From: Asticcacaulis tiandongensis
Lineage (GTDB): Bacteria > Pseudomonadota > Alphaproteobacteria > Caulobacterales > Caulobacteraceae
Length of the DNA: 64,000 nt
Reading direction: 5' to 3'
Assembly (NCBI RefSeq): GCF_006475605.1
Contig: NZ_SSBC01000010.1
Location: 744,001 to 808,000 of the forward strand
The translations under genes were made by a program, and so were the position numbers. The notes beneath the pieces were generated by a model. The model did not search any database. It worked only from the letters and a program-made list of their open reading frames with translations, and was not told the origin of the DNA. Positions 24,860-34,110 of the stretch are shown in pieces (positions within the stretch are counted from its first letter, which is position 1; the number at the start of each line of letters is the position of its first letter).

Positions 24860-25957
24860 ATGATCCAAACTCCCCGCTTCCGCACGCCTGTTCGTAAAGC
24901 CGTTGGCGTCCTGGCCACCCTCACCGCCCTTGGTGCGCTTCTGGTGGCCTGTAACGGCCAGAAGGCTGAAGACCAGAAGGCTGAAGACCAGAAGGCTGGG
25001 AACAACGGTTCGATCAATGTCTATACCTCGCGCCATTATGATGCCGACACCCATATCTATGAGGCGTTTGAAAAAGAGACCGGCATCAAGGTCAACCGCC
25101 TTGAGATGCAGGCCGCACAGCTTGTTGAGCGCATGAAGGCCGAAGGGGCCTCAAGTCCCGCCGATGTGATCCTGATGGCCGATGCCGGTGCCTTGTGGAA
25201 GGCGCAGGATGCGGGCCTTTATCAGCCCCTGCAATCAGATGTTATCAATGCAAAAATTCCGGCCAATCTGCGGGAGCCTTCGGGTCAGTGGTTCGGTTTT
25301 TCGCGCCGCGCGCGCGTGATCATTTACGATAAGGCGAAGGTAAAGCCTGAAGAAGTGGCGACCTACGAGGCGCTGGCGACGCCGCGCTTCAAGGGCAAGA
25401 TCTGCGTTCGTTCATCGGATAATGTCTATAACCTGTCGCTGATGGCTGCGGTCATTGAGCATCTGGGGCCGGAAAAGGCGCTCGAATGGGCCAAAGGCGT
25501 GACGGCCAATATGGCGCGCGACCCTCAGGGTGGGGATCGCGACCAGATCAAGGCCGTGGCCGCCGGTATCTGTGAGGTAGCGATTTCCAACACCTATTAT
25601 TACCTGCGCATGACGCATAATGCCGATGAACTGGATCAGGCGGTGGTCGATAAGACCGCCATGGCCTTCCCGTCGCTGGCCGGTCAGGGGACGCACGTCA
25701 ATATTTCGGGCGGTGGTCTGGCCAAACATGCGCCGAACCGCGACAATGCTGTCAAGTTCCTTGAGTATATGACCAATGATGCGTCGCAGACGATCTTTGC
25801 CAAATATAACAACGAGTTCCCTGTGATTACGACGTCGGAAACGCCTGAGCACATCAAGGCGCTGGATGGTTTCAAGGCTGATCCGGTGAACGTTCTGACC
25901 TATGGTACCCGTCAGGCCGAAGCGCAAAAGCTGCTTGATCAGGCAGGCTGGAAATAA
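24860..25957 (+). CDS. Ferric-iron ABC transporter substrate-binding lipoprotein
   Basis: 365 residues. A signal with lipobox LVAC (ALGALLVACNGQ, Cys at ~32) is followed by AEDQK repeats made from a 15-bp tandem duplication (24959-25000). The mature part is a FutA/FbpA-type binding protein: INVYTSRHYDAD, ADVILMADAGALWKAQDAGLYQP, KICVRSSDNVYNLSLMAA and the tyrosine cluster NTYYYLRM, which coordinates Fe(III) in this family. AAAGGTG precedes the ATG. It is first of three iron genes behind a Fur-like box. Confidence 0.9.
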   Translation: MIQTPRFRTPVRKAVGVLATLTALGALLVACNGQKAEDQKAEDQKAGNNGSINVYTSRHYDADTHIYEAFEKETGIKVNRLEMQAAQLVERMKAEGASSPADVILMADAGALWKAQDAGLYQPLQSDVINAKIPANLREPSGQWFGFSRRARVIIYDKAKVKPEEVATYEALATPRFKGKICVRSSDNVYNLSLMAAVIEHLGPEKALEWAKGVTANMARDPQGGDRDQIKAVAAGICEVAISNTYYYLRMTHNADELDQAVVDKTAMAFPSLAGQGTHVNISGGGLAKHAPNRDNAVKFLEYMTNDASQTIFAKYNNEFPVITTSETPEHIKALDGFKADPVNVLTYGTRQAEAQKLLDQAGWK

Positions 25958-25959
25958 GC

Positions 25960-27594
25960 GTGACTACACCTCCGGCTTCACCGACACCTCAGTCTTCTAA
26001 AGACACTCTGGCCCCGCTGCGTGCATCGCGGCGGGGTTATGGCGTTTTCTGGCTGAAGCTCGGGGCGCTTATTGCCGTTCTGGTGACACTGACGCCACTG
26101 GTGGCGGTGGTTTATAAGGCACTGGCTCCTGCGCCTGATCTGCCCGATTTTCCGTTCTGGCGTTATGCGACGACCAGTCTTTATCTGGTTATTGGTGTCG
26201 GCGTGGTCGCGCTGGTGCTCGGGACGTTTTCCGCCTGGCTGGTGACATTGTATGAGTTTCCGTTTCGGCGGTTTTTCTCATGGGCGCTGGTTCTGCCGCT
26301 GGCATGTCCGGCTTTTGTGCTGGCCTATGGCTGGGCGGATTTTCTCGATGCCGCCTCTCCCTTGCGCTCAGGCTGGCGCGAGGCGTTCGGGTTTGATCTG
26401 CCGCTGAATATGCGCAGCCTGTGGGGCGCGATCTTCGTCCTGTCCTTTGCCTATTTTCCGTATATTTACCTGACCTTACGCGCCAGTTTCCTGAGCCAGT
26501 CGGCTGATATGTTCGATGCGGCGCGGCTTCTGGGCCTTAAGCCGCACCAGATTTTCTGGCGCGTCGCCCTGCCCCTGAGCCGTCCGGCCCTGATTGCCGG
26601 TCTGGCCCTGACGACGATGGAGACGCTCGCCGATTACGGGGCCGTCAATTTCCTCAGTGTGCAAACCCTGACCATGGGCGTGGTACGGGCATGGTCGATT
26701 TTTGGCTCAACCGCTCTGGCAGCCAAGCTGGCGCTGGTGCTGATCGGGGCCGCGCTTTTGTTCCTTGTGACCGAGCGTTTCCTGCGCCGCGGCAAGCGCT
26801 TTGCCGCCGGTACAGCCAGATGGCGGAAACAGGCCCCCCTACCCCTGTCCACAGGCGGCAAAATCGCGGCGGTTCTGTTCTGCACGCTGCTTCTGATGCT
26901 CGGGATGCTTATTCCGGTGGTCTGGCTGGTAGCGCAGGCCGTCCATATCAGCCCCGACTGGCCGCGCCTGATTTCCGCCGCCCAGAGCACCCTTTTGCTG
27001 TCCTCCAGCGGCACCGCCCTGACCTTATTGCTGGCCACCCTCGTGGTGTTCGGGATGCGCAAAAACCGCCTGATCGGCTATCTGATGAGTCTGGGTTATG
27101 CGACGCCCGGCGCGGTTATGGCCATTGGGCTGCTGGTGCCCGCAAGTCTGTTCTGGAACCAGTTTGCCCTGACCTCAAGCCTGTGGCTGGCCTTTACGCT
27201 ATTGCTTCTGGCCTATGCGGCACGGTTGATGGCCTCGGCCTACGAGCCGTTACAGGCGGGTCTGACGCGTCTGACGCCCAATCTGGCTCTGGCGGCACGC
27301 ACCTTAGGGGCGACCCAGACCGAAGCCGTGAGGCGCGTGGAATTACCGCTTATTCGCGGGACGTTCCTGACGGCGGCGCTTCTGGTGTTTGTTGATATCG
27401 CCAAGGAGCTTCCGGCCACGCTGATCCTGCGTCCGTTCGAGCTTGAAAGTCTGGCGGTCATGGCCGATCGTTATGCCAATGATGAACGTCTGGCGCAGGC
27501 GGCCTGGCCAAGCCTCATCATACTGGCCGTATCTATCCTGCCGTCACTTTATCTCTCCCGCCGGATCGAGCGCTCCGGCCAAAATAAAAGCTGA
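25960..27594 (+). CDS. Ferric-iron ABC transporter permease (FbpB-like)
   Basis: 544 residues, a fused double permease with about twelve membrane helices and two copies of the ABC permease loop: GLKPHQIFWRVALPLSRPALIAG (~190-212) and GATQTEAVRRVELPLIRGTFL (~450-470). GTG start at 25960, two bases after the previous stop. It carries Fe(III) through the inner membrane. Confidence 0.9.
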   Translation: MTTPPASPTPQSSKDTLAPLRASRRGYGVFWLKLGALIAVLVTLTPLVAVVYKALAPAPDLPDFPFWRYATTSLYLVIGVGVVALVLGTFSAWLVTLYEFPFRRFFSWALVLPLACPAFVLAYGWADFLDAASPLRSGWREAFGFDLPLNMRSLWGAIFVLSFAYFPYIYLTLRASFLSQSADMFDAARLLGLKPHQIFWRVALPLSRPALIAGLALTTMETLADYGAVNFLSVQTLTMGVVRAWSIFGSTALAAKLALVLIGAALLFLVTERFLRRGKRFAAGTARWRKQAPLPLSTGGKIAAVLFCTLLLMLGMLIPVVWLVAQAVHISPDWPRLISAAQSTLLLSSSGTALTLLLATLVVFGMRKNRLIGYLMSLGYATPGAVMAIGLLVPASLFWNQFALTSSLWLAFTLLLLAYAARLMASAYEPLQAGLTRLTPNLALAARTLGATQTEAVRRVELPLIRGTFLTAALLVFVDIAKELPATLILRPFELESLAVMADRYANDERLAQAAWPSLIILAVSILPSLYLSRRIERSGQNKS

Positions 27595-27597
27595 AAC

Positions 27598-28635
27598 ATG
27601 TCCGATCTGCTGCATATAGATAAGGTTGTCCGCCAGTTTGGGGCGCAAAAGGCTGTCAATCAGGCCAGCCTGACGCTTAAGGAGGGGGAGATTACCTGCC
27701 TGCTAGGGCCGTCAGGCTGCGGAAAATCGACGCTTCTGCGCATGATTGCTGGCCTTGAGACGCTTGATGAGGGCACTATCAGCCGTCAGGAGACGGTGCT
27801 GTCCGGCCCACGTACCCATGTGCCGCCGGAAAACCGTGGTATTGGCTTTGTCTTTCAGGACTATGCCCTGTTCCCGCATCTGACTATTTCGGAAAATATC
27901 GGCTTTGGCCTAAGGCATCTGGCTTCGGCAGAGCGTAACGAACGCATTGCGACGCTTCTGGACATGGTGCGCCTGAGCGACAAGGCAAAGCAATATCCCG
28001 CCGCCCTGTCCGGTGGTGAGCAGCAGCGCATTGCCCTGATCCGCGCCCTCGCCCGTGAACCGCGTCTGATTTTGCTCGATGAGCCGTTTTCCGGCCTTGA
28101 TGCCCACCTGAAATCCGAAGTCCGCGAAGCCACGCTCAATGTGCTTGAGCACAGTGGGGCCGCAGCCTTAGTGGTGACGCATGATGCCGAGGAAGCCCTG
28201 TCGATGGGCCATAGTCTGGCGTTGATGGATAAGGGGCAGATCATCCAGACCGGCACGCCTCAGGCCTGCTACCTCAATCCGGTGTCCATTGCCGCGGCAC
28301 GTTTGCTCGGGGAAACCAATCTGGTGCCTGCACGTCTTGGAAACGGCGTCGTTGTGTCCGGCTTTGGCCGGATCAGCAAAGCCGACAGCGGTCAGGCAAG
28401 GGACGTAACCCTGTGCCTGCGCCCCGAGGCCTTTCATGTCGTGGCGGCGGACACGCCTGAGGCGGTCGCCGTGCGCATTACCGAAAGCCGCTATCACGGG
28501 GCCTATAGTGACCTGATGCTAGAGGCTGCCGATGGGGCGAAGGCCCATGCCCACGTCTCAAGCCTGACGGCTTTTGCGCGCAATGAAACGGTGAGCGTTA
28601 AAATAGATCCACATCTATGCTCAGTATTTGATTGA
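27598..28635 (+). CDS. Ferric-iron ABC transporter ATPase (FbpC-like)
   Basis: 345 residues: Walker A GPSGCGKST (~39-47), LSGGEQQRIALIRAL, Walker B LILLDEPFSGLD and HDAEEAL switch, then a C-terminal TOBE-like regulatory part (LCLRPEAFHV, ITESRYHGAYSDL). It starts three bases after the permease stop, making the set complete. No terminator is evident after it. Confidence 0.92.
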   Translation: MSDLLHIDKVVRQFGAQKAVNQASLTLKEGEITCLLGPSGCGKSTLLRMIAGLETLDEGTISRQETVLSGPRTHVPPENRGIGFVFQDYALFPHLTISENIGFGLRHLASAERNERIATLLDMVRLSDKAKQYPAALSGGEQQRIALIRALAREPRLILLDEPFSGLDAHLKSEVREATLNVLEHSGAAALVVTHDAEEALSMGHSLALMDKGQIIQTGTPQACYLNPVSIAAARLLGETNLVPARLGNGVVVSGFGRISKADSGQARDVTLCLRPEAFHVVAADTPEAVAVRITESRYHGAYSDLMLEAADGAKAHAHVSSLTAFARNETVSVKIDPHLCSVFD

Positions 28636-28755
28636 CATAAATTCGATATAAAACTGAAATAAAACCGTCACATTAAAGTATTTCCAAACTTAAACGGCGA
28701 TATATTTGACACACCACCTTAGGCACTGTCACAATTATTAACGTCCAAAGACAGC

Positions 28756-28789
28756 CTGTTATTAAACTGTCACAGAGCCTGACTAGGTA
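28756..28789 (+). promoter_or_regulatory. Pho box and -10 element
   Basis: CTGTTAT, TAAA, CTGTCAC (28756-28773) is a pair of 7-bp direct repeats with 4-bp spacing, the PhoB box pattern. TAGGTA (28784-28789) follows ten bases later at the usual -10 distance. Further half sites (CTGTCAC at ~28727, CGTCAC at ~28664) lie upstream. The genes downstream are a TonB receptor and a phosphatase, which fits phosphate-starvation control. Confidence 0.7.
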
Positions 28790-28793
28790 GCGC

Positions 28794-28820
28794 CCCTATC
28801 GATTATCAAAACTGATAGGG
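28794..28820 (+). promoter_or_regulatory. 5'-UTR hairpin covering the ribosome site
   Basis: CCCTATC (28794-28800) pairs with GATAGGG (28814-28820); the AGGG in the 3' arm is the only plausible Shine-Dalgarno for the ATG at 28827. The predicted transcript starts about here, so the hairpin would be at the very 5' end. Confidence 0.5.
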
Positions 28821-28826
28821 TAGTTA

Positions 28827-31640
28827 ATGTTTACCAAGACCTCCTCCCGCCGTCTGACCGCCATTCTTTTGGCGTCCACGGCTCTGGTGTCCGCTGCGGC
28901 GGCAAACGCCGGTAATGTGACCGGCGCCGTCACCGACGCCACCGACACTGGTGCCGTTCTGCGGGGCGCGGAAGTTACGCTGGTTGAACTGAACCAGAGC
29001 CATACGGTTGATAGTGACGGTCAGTTCCGTTTCACCAACATTCCTGCCGGTAACTATACGCTGCGCGTCACCTATACCGGTGCCCGTACGGAACTGGTCA
29101 GCATCAGCGTTCCCGCTACCGGCGATGTCAGCGCCAATGTCCTGCTGGCCCCGGCCGATGGTACGGACAGCAACACTATTCTGGTTATTGGTCAGCGCGC
29201 CAATCTGAACTCGTCCATCTCGCGTCAGCGTTCGGCAGACGGCGTACAAACCACCCTGTCGCGTGACTCTATCGGTCAGTTCCCCGATCAGAACGTCGCC
29301 GAGTCCATTCGTCGCGCCCCCGGCGTCAATGTCCTGAACGATCAGGGCGAAGGCCGCTTCGTATCGGTTCGCGGTCTTGATCCGAACCTGAACTCGGCCT
29401 CGCTGAACGGCAACCGCATTCTGGCGACCGGTGGTGATGAGCGCGCGGTCGCGCTAGATGTCGTACCTGCGGAACTGATTGAATCGATTGACATCAAAAA
29501 ATCCCTGACGCCGGATATGGATGCTGACACCATCGGTGCCTCGATCGAGATCAACACCACCTCTGCTTTTGACCGCAAAAAAGGATTTGTCTCGGCTTCG
29601 CTCGAAAGCTCCTATAATGACCTGAGCGGTGAAACCTCGCCCAAGGGCAGCTTTGATTTCTCAACGCGTCTGACGGACAACCTGGGGGTTGCCGGTGGCC
29701 TGAGCTATTACAATCGCAAATTTGAATCGGACAATGTCGAAGTCGGTTCATGGGCGACAGACGATAATGGCGTCGATTTTGCCGAAGAAATCGATTACCG
29801 AGATTACGATGTCCGTCGCGAGCGCTATGGCGCGACCTTGAACTTTGATTATCGTCTCGGCGAAAATTCGTCGATGTATCTGCGCACGCTCTATTCCAAG
29901 TTCGATGATACCGAACTGCGTCGTCGTCTGGTGCTGATCACTGAATTCGACGAAGTATCTGACGCATCCGGCGATACCGTAACCTTCGACTCGGCAGATA
30001 GCCGCATCGAAGTACGTCGCGATCTGAAAGACCGTGGCGAATGGCAGACCATCCGCACCGTGGCCTTTGGCGGCAAGACCTTCACCGGTGCCTGGAAATT
30101 CAACTATGATCTGGCCTTCTCTCAGGCTGATCAGCAGGAAAAAGGTTCGGTTGATCCGATCCGCTTCCGCAACCGCTTCAACAGCGGCAATCCGCTGGTT
30201 CTGCAATTCGACTACAGCGACATGAAGAAACCGGCCTACTCAGTGGTTGGCGCGCCGGGTAATTTCAACAATGCCGCCTCTTACGAAATGACCGTCCTAG
30301 AGCGCACCACTCAGGAAGACGCCAAGGACACCGAATGGTCCGCCAAGTTTGACGCCGCCCGCAACTTCAATCTGGATTCCGGTTCATTTGAACTGAAGTT
30401 CGGTGCCAAGCTGCGCCAGCGCGACAAAAAGCTGGACATGACCATCGACGTCTATGACTCGTATGAAGGCAGCGAAAGCTTTACCCTTGCGGACGTCGCC
30501 GGTACACAGACCTATCGTCTGGCGGACATGGGCGTCGTGCCGGATCTGGGTAAGGTAAAGGACTTCATCAACGCCAATGGTTTCGGTGATTTTGAATATA
30601 ACGATGACGATAGCCTTCTGGCGTCAACCATCGAAGATTACCGCGCGACCGAAGATATCAATGCCGCCTATGTTCTGGGACGTTATGACAATGGTGCCCT
30701 GCGGGTTATAGGTGGTGTGCGTATCGAGCAGACAAAGCTGAAACTCAACGGTTCCAACGTCAATGATGACACGCTCGAAATTACACCGGTTGAGGTCCGT
30801 CGCGATTATACGGACGTCCTGCCCAGCGTGAATGTGCGCTACAATGTCTCTGACAAACTGGTGGCCCGTGTCGCGGCGTCGCAATCGCTGATGCGCCCAA
30901 GCTTCGGCAAGTTGGCCCCGCGTTACGTCATCAACGAGGACCTTGAGGGTGAATTCGGCAATCCCGACCTTGATCCTTACAAGGCAACCAATCTTGATCT
31001 GACTCTGGAATATTATTTTGCCCCTGAAGCGGTTATTCAGGGTGGCTTCTTCTTTAAGAAGATCAAGGATTTCATTGTTACGTACAAAACCGATCAGGCT
31101 GGCACCTATCATGGCATTGCCTATGAAGAAGCCGAATTCGCCGTTAACGGTGAAGAAGCTGATGTGAAGGGCTTTGAACTGGCCTATTCGCAGGCCCTGT
31201 CCTTCCTGCCGTCGCCATGGGATGGCCTGCTGGTCAACGTCAACTACACCTACACCGATGCCGAGGGTGACATCCTGATCGATGAAACCGCGACGCGCTC
31301 GATCTCGCTGCCGAACTCGGCCAAGCACACGGCTAACTTCGTGCTTGGTTACGAAAAAGGCCCGCTGTCACTGCGTGCGGCTGCCTCATATCGTTCCAGC
31401 TATCTGGATGAACTGGGCGATCTTGATGACGCGGACACCGACCGTTACGTGCGTCCGCACACGCAGATTGACCTGTCGGCCAAGTACCGCATCAACAAGA
31501 ATCTGCGCCTGTTCGGTGAACTGGTGAACCTGAATGACGCAAGTTACACCGCCTATAATAACTACGGCGGTCGCAAGCGCCTGCTGCAATACGAAGAATA
31601 TAGCTGGACCGCCAAGTTCGGCGTGAAATTCAACTATTGA
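28827..31640 (+). CDS. TonB-dependent receptor with carboxypeptidase-like N-terminal domain
   Basis: 937 residues: a signal peptide (to ~Ala29), a CarboxypepD_reg-like beta domain (VTGAVTDATDTGAVLRGAEVTL..., ~30-105), TonB box region TILVIGQRA (~113-121), plug (VAESIRRAPGVNVL, RFVSVRGLDPNLNSASLNG) and a 22-strand barrel ending in aromatic NY. It is an outer-membrane importer. The Pho box before it and the phosphatase after it suggest uptake of a phosphorylated compound or phosphate ester. The substrate is inference. Confidence 0.92.
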   Translation: MFTKTSSRRLTAILLASTALVSAAAANAGNVTGAVTDATDTGAVLRGAEVTLVELNQSHTVDSDGQFRFTNIPAGNYTLRVTYTGARTELVSISVPATGDVSANVLLAPADGTDSNTILVIGQRANLNSSISRQRSADGVQTTLSRDSIGQFPDQNVAESIRRAPGVNVLNDQGEGRFVSVRGLDPNLNSASLNGNRILATGGDERAVALDVVPAELIESIDIKKSLTPDMDADTIGASIEINTTSAFDRKKGFVSASLESSYNDLSGETSPKGSFDFSTRLTDNLGVAGGLSYYNRKFESDNVEVGSWATDDNGVDFAEEIDYRDYDVRRERYGATLNFDYRLGENSSMYLRTLYSKFDDTELRRRLVLITEFDEVSDASGDTVTFDSADSRIEVRRDLKDRGEWQTIRTVAFGGKTFTGAWKFNYDLAFSQADQQEKGSVDPIRFRNRFNSGNPLVLQFDYSDMKKPAYSVVGAPGNFNNAASYEMTVLERTTQEDAKDTEWSAKFDAARNFNLDSGSFELKFGAKLRQRDKKLDMTIDVYDSYEGSESFTLADVAGTQTYRLADMGVVPDLGKVKDFINANGFGDFEYNDDDSLLASTIEDYRATEDINAAYVLGRYDNGALRVIGGVRIEQTKLKLNGSNVNDDTLEITPVEVRRDYTDVLPSVNVRYNVSDKLVARVAASQSLMRPSFGKLAPRYVINEDLEGEFGNPDLDPYKATNLDLTLEYYFAPEAVIQGGFFFKKIKDFIVTYKTDQAGTYHGIAYEEAEFAVNGEEADVKGFELAYSQALSFLPSPWDGLLVNVNYTYTDAEGDILIDETATRSISLPNSAKHTANFVLGYEKGPLSLRAAASYRSSYLDELGDLDDADTDRYVRPHTQIDLSAKYRINKNLRLFGELVNLNDASYTAYNNYGGRKRLLQYEEYSWTAKFGVKFNY

Positions 31641-31660
31641 TCTGTGTATTGAAAAATGGT

Positions 31661-31701
31661 GGGGCAGCATTCTGGTACGACAGGATGACTGCCCCTTTTT
31701 T
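31661..31701 (+). terminator. Terminator between TonB receptor and phosphatase
   Basis: GGGGCAG (31661-31667) pairs with CTGCCCC (31689-31695), then six T. The phosphatase start lies 16 bases later, so it probably lowers read-through rather than ending the operon completely. Confidence 0.75.
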
Positions 31702-31717
31702 CCTGAAAGGGATGTTT

Positions 31718-33130
31718 ATGAAGTTGCTTAAAACCCTTCTGTGCACCGCCGCCCTGAGCGTTATTGCCGCGCCTGTGTTCGCAGACGACCTGCCGCCGCT
31801 GGAAGTGCCGCGCACCGCTGGTCTGCCCTATGCCGTGAAGTCCATTCCAGATCGCGTCGTCCTGACGGCAGGCGCTGATCCGTCAACAGAAATGGCCGTG
31901 TCTTTCCGCACCGACAGCCAGCAGCGTACCGCCGAGGCCCAGATCACCGTCGCCGTTGATGGCCCCACCTTAGAGCATCAGGCGCAGACCGTCACGGGTG
32001 TCACCACCTATTTCCCGTCCTCCAACGGTCTGGCGCACTATCATCAGGTGCGTTTCACCGGCCTTAAGCCCGACACCGTCTATGCCTATCGCGTTAAGGG
32101 CCACGCCGGTTACAGCGAGTGGCACCAGTTCAAAACGGCGGCCGCCGAAGACAAGCCGTTCCGCTTCCTCTATCTGGGTGACACCCAGAACGGCATTCTG
32201 ACCTTCGCGTCGCGCGTCATCCGTCAGGGCTTCCATGAAGGCAAGATTTCGCTGGTGGTTCATGCCGGAGATCTGGTGGCCCAGCGTGACGACCTCGATC
32301 ACGACGATGAATGGGGTGAATGGACGCAGGCTGGCAGCTATAACTACGCCATGGTGCCGCAGCTTCCGGCTACCGGAAACCATGAATATGCCGACCTGAT
32401 CCTGCCGGATGGTGAAGAATCGCGCATCCTCGGCCCGCACTGGCCGGTGCAGTTCGCCCTGCCCGCCAATGGCGCGGAGACCATCAAGGAAACCACCTAT
32501 TTCGTCGATTATCAGGGCGTGCGCTTCATCATTCTGGATGGCACGGCTGCACTTGATCTTGGTAAGCTGGACACCCAGACCCAGTGGCTTGAGCAGACCC
32601 TTGCCTCAAGTCAGGCCAACTGGAATGTCGTTCTGTTCCACCAGCCGATCTTTACCTGCGCCCGTCCTAACGACACGCCGGTGCTGAAGGCTGCCTGGAA
32701 GCCTGTGTTCGATAAGCACAAGGTCGATCTGGTGTTGCAAGGTCACGATCACTGCTACAGCCGCCTGTCGTCCGAAGCCGGTCACGCCGCTGGTCTCACC
32801 GCCCGTAAACGTGGCGAAGCGCAAGGCCCTGTCTATCTGGTGTCGGTTGCCGGTTCCAAGATGTATGGCCTCAACGACCGCGCAGGCCATCAGCCTGACA
32901 AGGTTGCCGAAGCCACCGAGCTTTATCAGATCGTGGACGTTTCAAAGCAAAAGATCGCTTTCCGCACCTATACGGCGTCGGGCAAGCTCTATGACGGTTT
33001 TGATCTGGAGCGTCAGCGTAACGGCACCAACCGTCTGGTGGAACTGAAAGAACCCACCCTGATGACCCGTAAGTGCACCGGCAATGTAGGCCCCGATGGC
33101 GGCCCCTGTGTCGCCGAACCTAAGGACTGA
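31718..33130 (+). CDS. Purple acid phosphatase-family metallophosphoesterase
   Basis: 470 residues from ATG 31718, with AAAGGG six bases before it and a clear signal peptide (MKLLKTLLCTAALSVIAAPVFA). An N-terminal fibronectin-like domain (VSFRTDSQQRTAEAQI..., YHQVRFTGLKPDTVYAYRV) is followed by the dimetal phosphatase: LGDTQ, HAGDLV, ATGNHEY, FHQPIF and GHDHCYSR. It would release phosphate in the periplasm. It is downstream of a Pho-box TonB receptor, separated by a terminator. Confidence 0.9.
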   Translation: MKLLKTLLCTAALSVIAAPVFADDLPPLEVPRTAGLPYAVKSIPDRVVLTAGADPSTEMAVSFRTDSQQRTAEAQITVAVDGPTLEHQAQTVTGVTTYFPSSNGLAHYHQVRFTGLKPDTVYAYRVKGHAGYSEWHQFKTAAAEDKPFRFLYLGDTQNGILTFASRVIRQGFHEGKISLVVHAGDLVAQRDDLDHDDEWGEWTQAGSYNYAMVPQLPATGNHEYADLILPDGEESRILGPHWPVQFALPANGAETIKETTYFVDYQGVRFIILDGTAALDLGKLDTQTQWLEQTLASSQANWNVVLFHQPIFTCARPNDTPVLKAAWKPVFDKHKVDLVLQGHDHCYSRLSSEAGHAAGLTARKRGEAQGPVYLVSVAGSKMYGLNDRAGHQPDKVAEATELYQIVDVSKQKIAFRTYTASGKLYDGFDLERQRNGTNRLVELKEPTLMTRKCTGNVGPDGGPCVAEPKD

Positions 33131-33175
33131 CAGGCAGGGCCGCAGGGCCTCAGGCCCTGCACCCATTTGACCCGA
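33131..33175 (+). repeat. Dispersed repeat family B, copy 1
   Basis: GGCAGGGCCGCAGGGCCT-CAGGCCCTGCACCC-...-CCCGAGGT, directly after the phosphatase stop. It forms a hairpin by GCAGGGCC(T)/(A)GGCCCTGC. Confidence 0.75.
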
Positions 33176-33249
33176 GGTGTGGGGCAAGGTCCATAATGTC
33201 AGTGTTGTAACTGACGGGGTCTTATTTTGTCTTCCGTCCCATGCGTTAG

Positions 33250-33318
33250 TACCCCTCCGTCTTTTTTAGCTGACGCTAAAAAATCCACCTCCCCATCGCA
33301 CGCGATAGGGAGGAGAAA
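33250..33318. repeat. Dispersed repeat family A, copy 6
   Basis: The clearest copy: ACCCCTCCGTC, hairpin TTTTTTAGC/GCTAAAAAA with loop TGAC, CCACCTCCCCATCGC, hairpin closing on GCGATAGGGAGGAG. Confidence 0.75.
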
Positions 33319-33320
33319 AC

Positions 33321-33353
33321 AAAAACCCCCGCCGGTAAACCGACGGGGGTTTC
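33321..33353 (-). terminator. Terminator of the rplK-rplA unit
   Basis: On the minus strand AAACCCCCGTCGG pairs with CCGGCGGGGGTTTTTG; the T run follows on that strand. A weaker T run also exists on the plus strand. Confidence 0.85.
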
Positions 33354-33370
33354 TATATATGGATCGTCCC

Positions 33371-33413
33371 GTCTGCCTCAGGGCTAACGGGTGCAGGGGC
33401 TGAGCCCCTGCCT
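33371..33413 (-). repeat. Dispersed repeat family B, copy 2 (inverted)
   Basis: TGCCTCAGGGCTAACGGGTG then CAGGGGCTGAGCCCCTGCC, the reverse complement arrangement of copy 1. Copies 1 and 2 bracket the terminator at 33321. Confidence 0.75.
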
Positions 33414-34099
33414 TATTGGGCAGAAGCCAGATCAACCTTTACGCCGGGGCCTTGGGTCGAAGACAGCGAGATGCGTCTTACGTACTGGCCCTTGGCACCG
33501 GTTGGCTTGGCCTTAACCAGCGCGTCCACGAGGGCACGGGCATTGGCTTCGAGTTGTTCAACGGTGAAGGAAGTCTTGCCGATACCGGCATGAACGATAC
33601 CGGCCTTTTCGACGCGGAACTCAACGGCACCGGACTTTGCGTCCTTAACGGCCTGAGCCACGTTCGGGGTCACGGTACCCACCTTGGGGTTAGGCATCAG
33701 GCCGCGCGGGCCAAGCACCTTACCAAGGCGACCGACCAAAGCCATCATGTCCGGAGACGCGATAACGCGGTCAAAGTCAAAGAAACCGCCCTGGATCTTT
33801 TCCACGAGGTCTTCAGCACCAACGACTTCAGCACCGGCAGCCAGAGCTTCCTCAGCCTTTTTGTCCTTGGCGAATACGGCGACGCGAACGTCTTTACCGG
33901 TACCCGACGGCAGTTGCACGACGCCGCGAACCTGCTGGTCAGCGTGACGCGGGTCAACACCCAGATTGATAGCGATTTCGACGGATTCGTCGAACTTCGC
34001 CTTGGCGTTTGCCTTAACTACGTTAAGAGCTTCGGTCAGGCCGTGCAGCTTGTCGGAATCGACGTCCCACGCCTTGATACGCTTTGCAATTTTGGTCAT
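33413..34099 (-). CDS. rplA: Ribosomal protein L1
   Basis: 228 residues: [35 protein letters not shown], the hallmark [27 protein letters not shown], and [18 protein letters not shown]. It binds 23S rRNA at the L1 stalk and often represses its own operon. It starts 11 bases after rplK and ends in a family B repeat followed by a terminator. Confidence 0.97.
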   Translation of the reverse strand: MTKIAKRIKAWDVDSDKLHGLTEALNVVKANAKAKFDESVEIAINLGVDPRHADQQVRGVVQLPSGTGKDVRVAVFAKDKKAEEALAAGAEVVGAEDLVEKIQGGFFDFDRVIASPDMMALVGRLGKVLGPRGLMPNPKVGTVTPNVAQAVKDAKSGAVEFRVEKAGIVHAGIGKTSFTVEQLEANARALVDALVKAKPTGAKGQYVRRISLSSTQGPGVKVDLASAQ

Positions 34100-34110
34100 C
34101 AGAATTCCCC

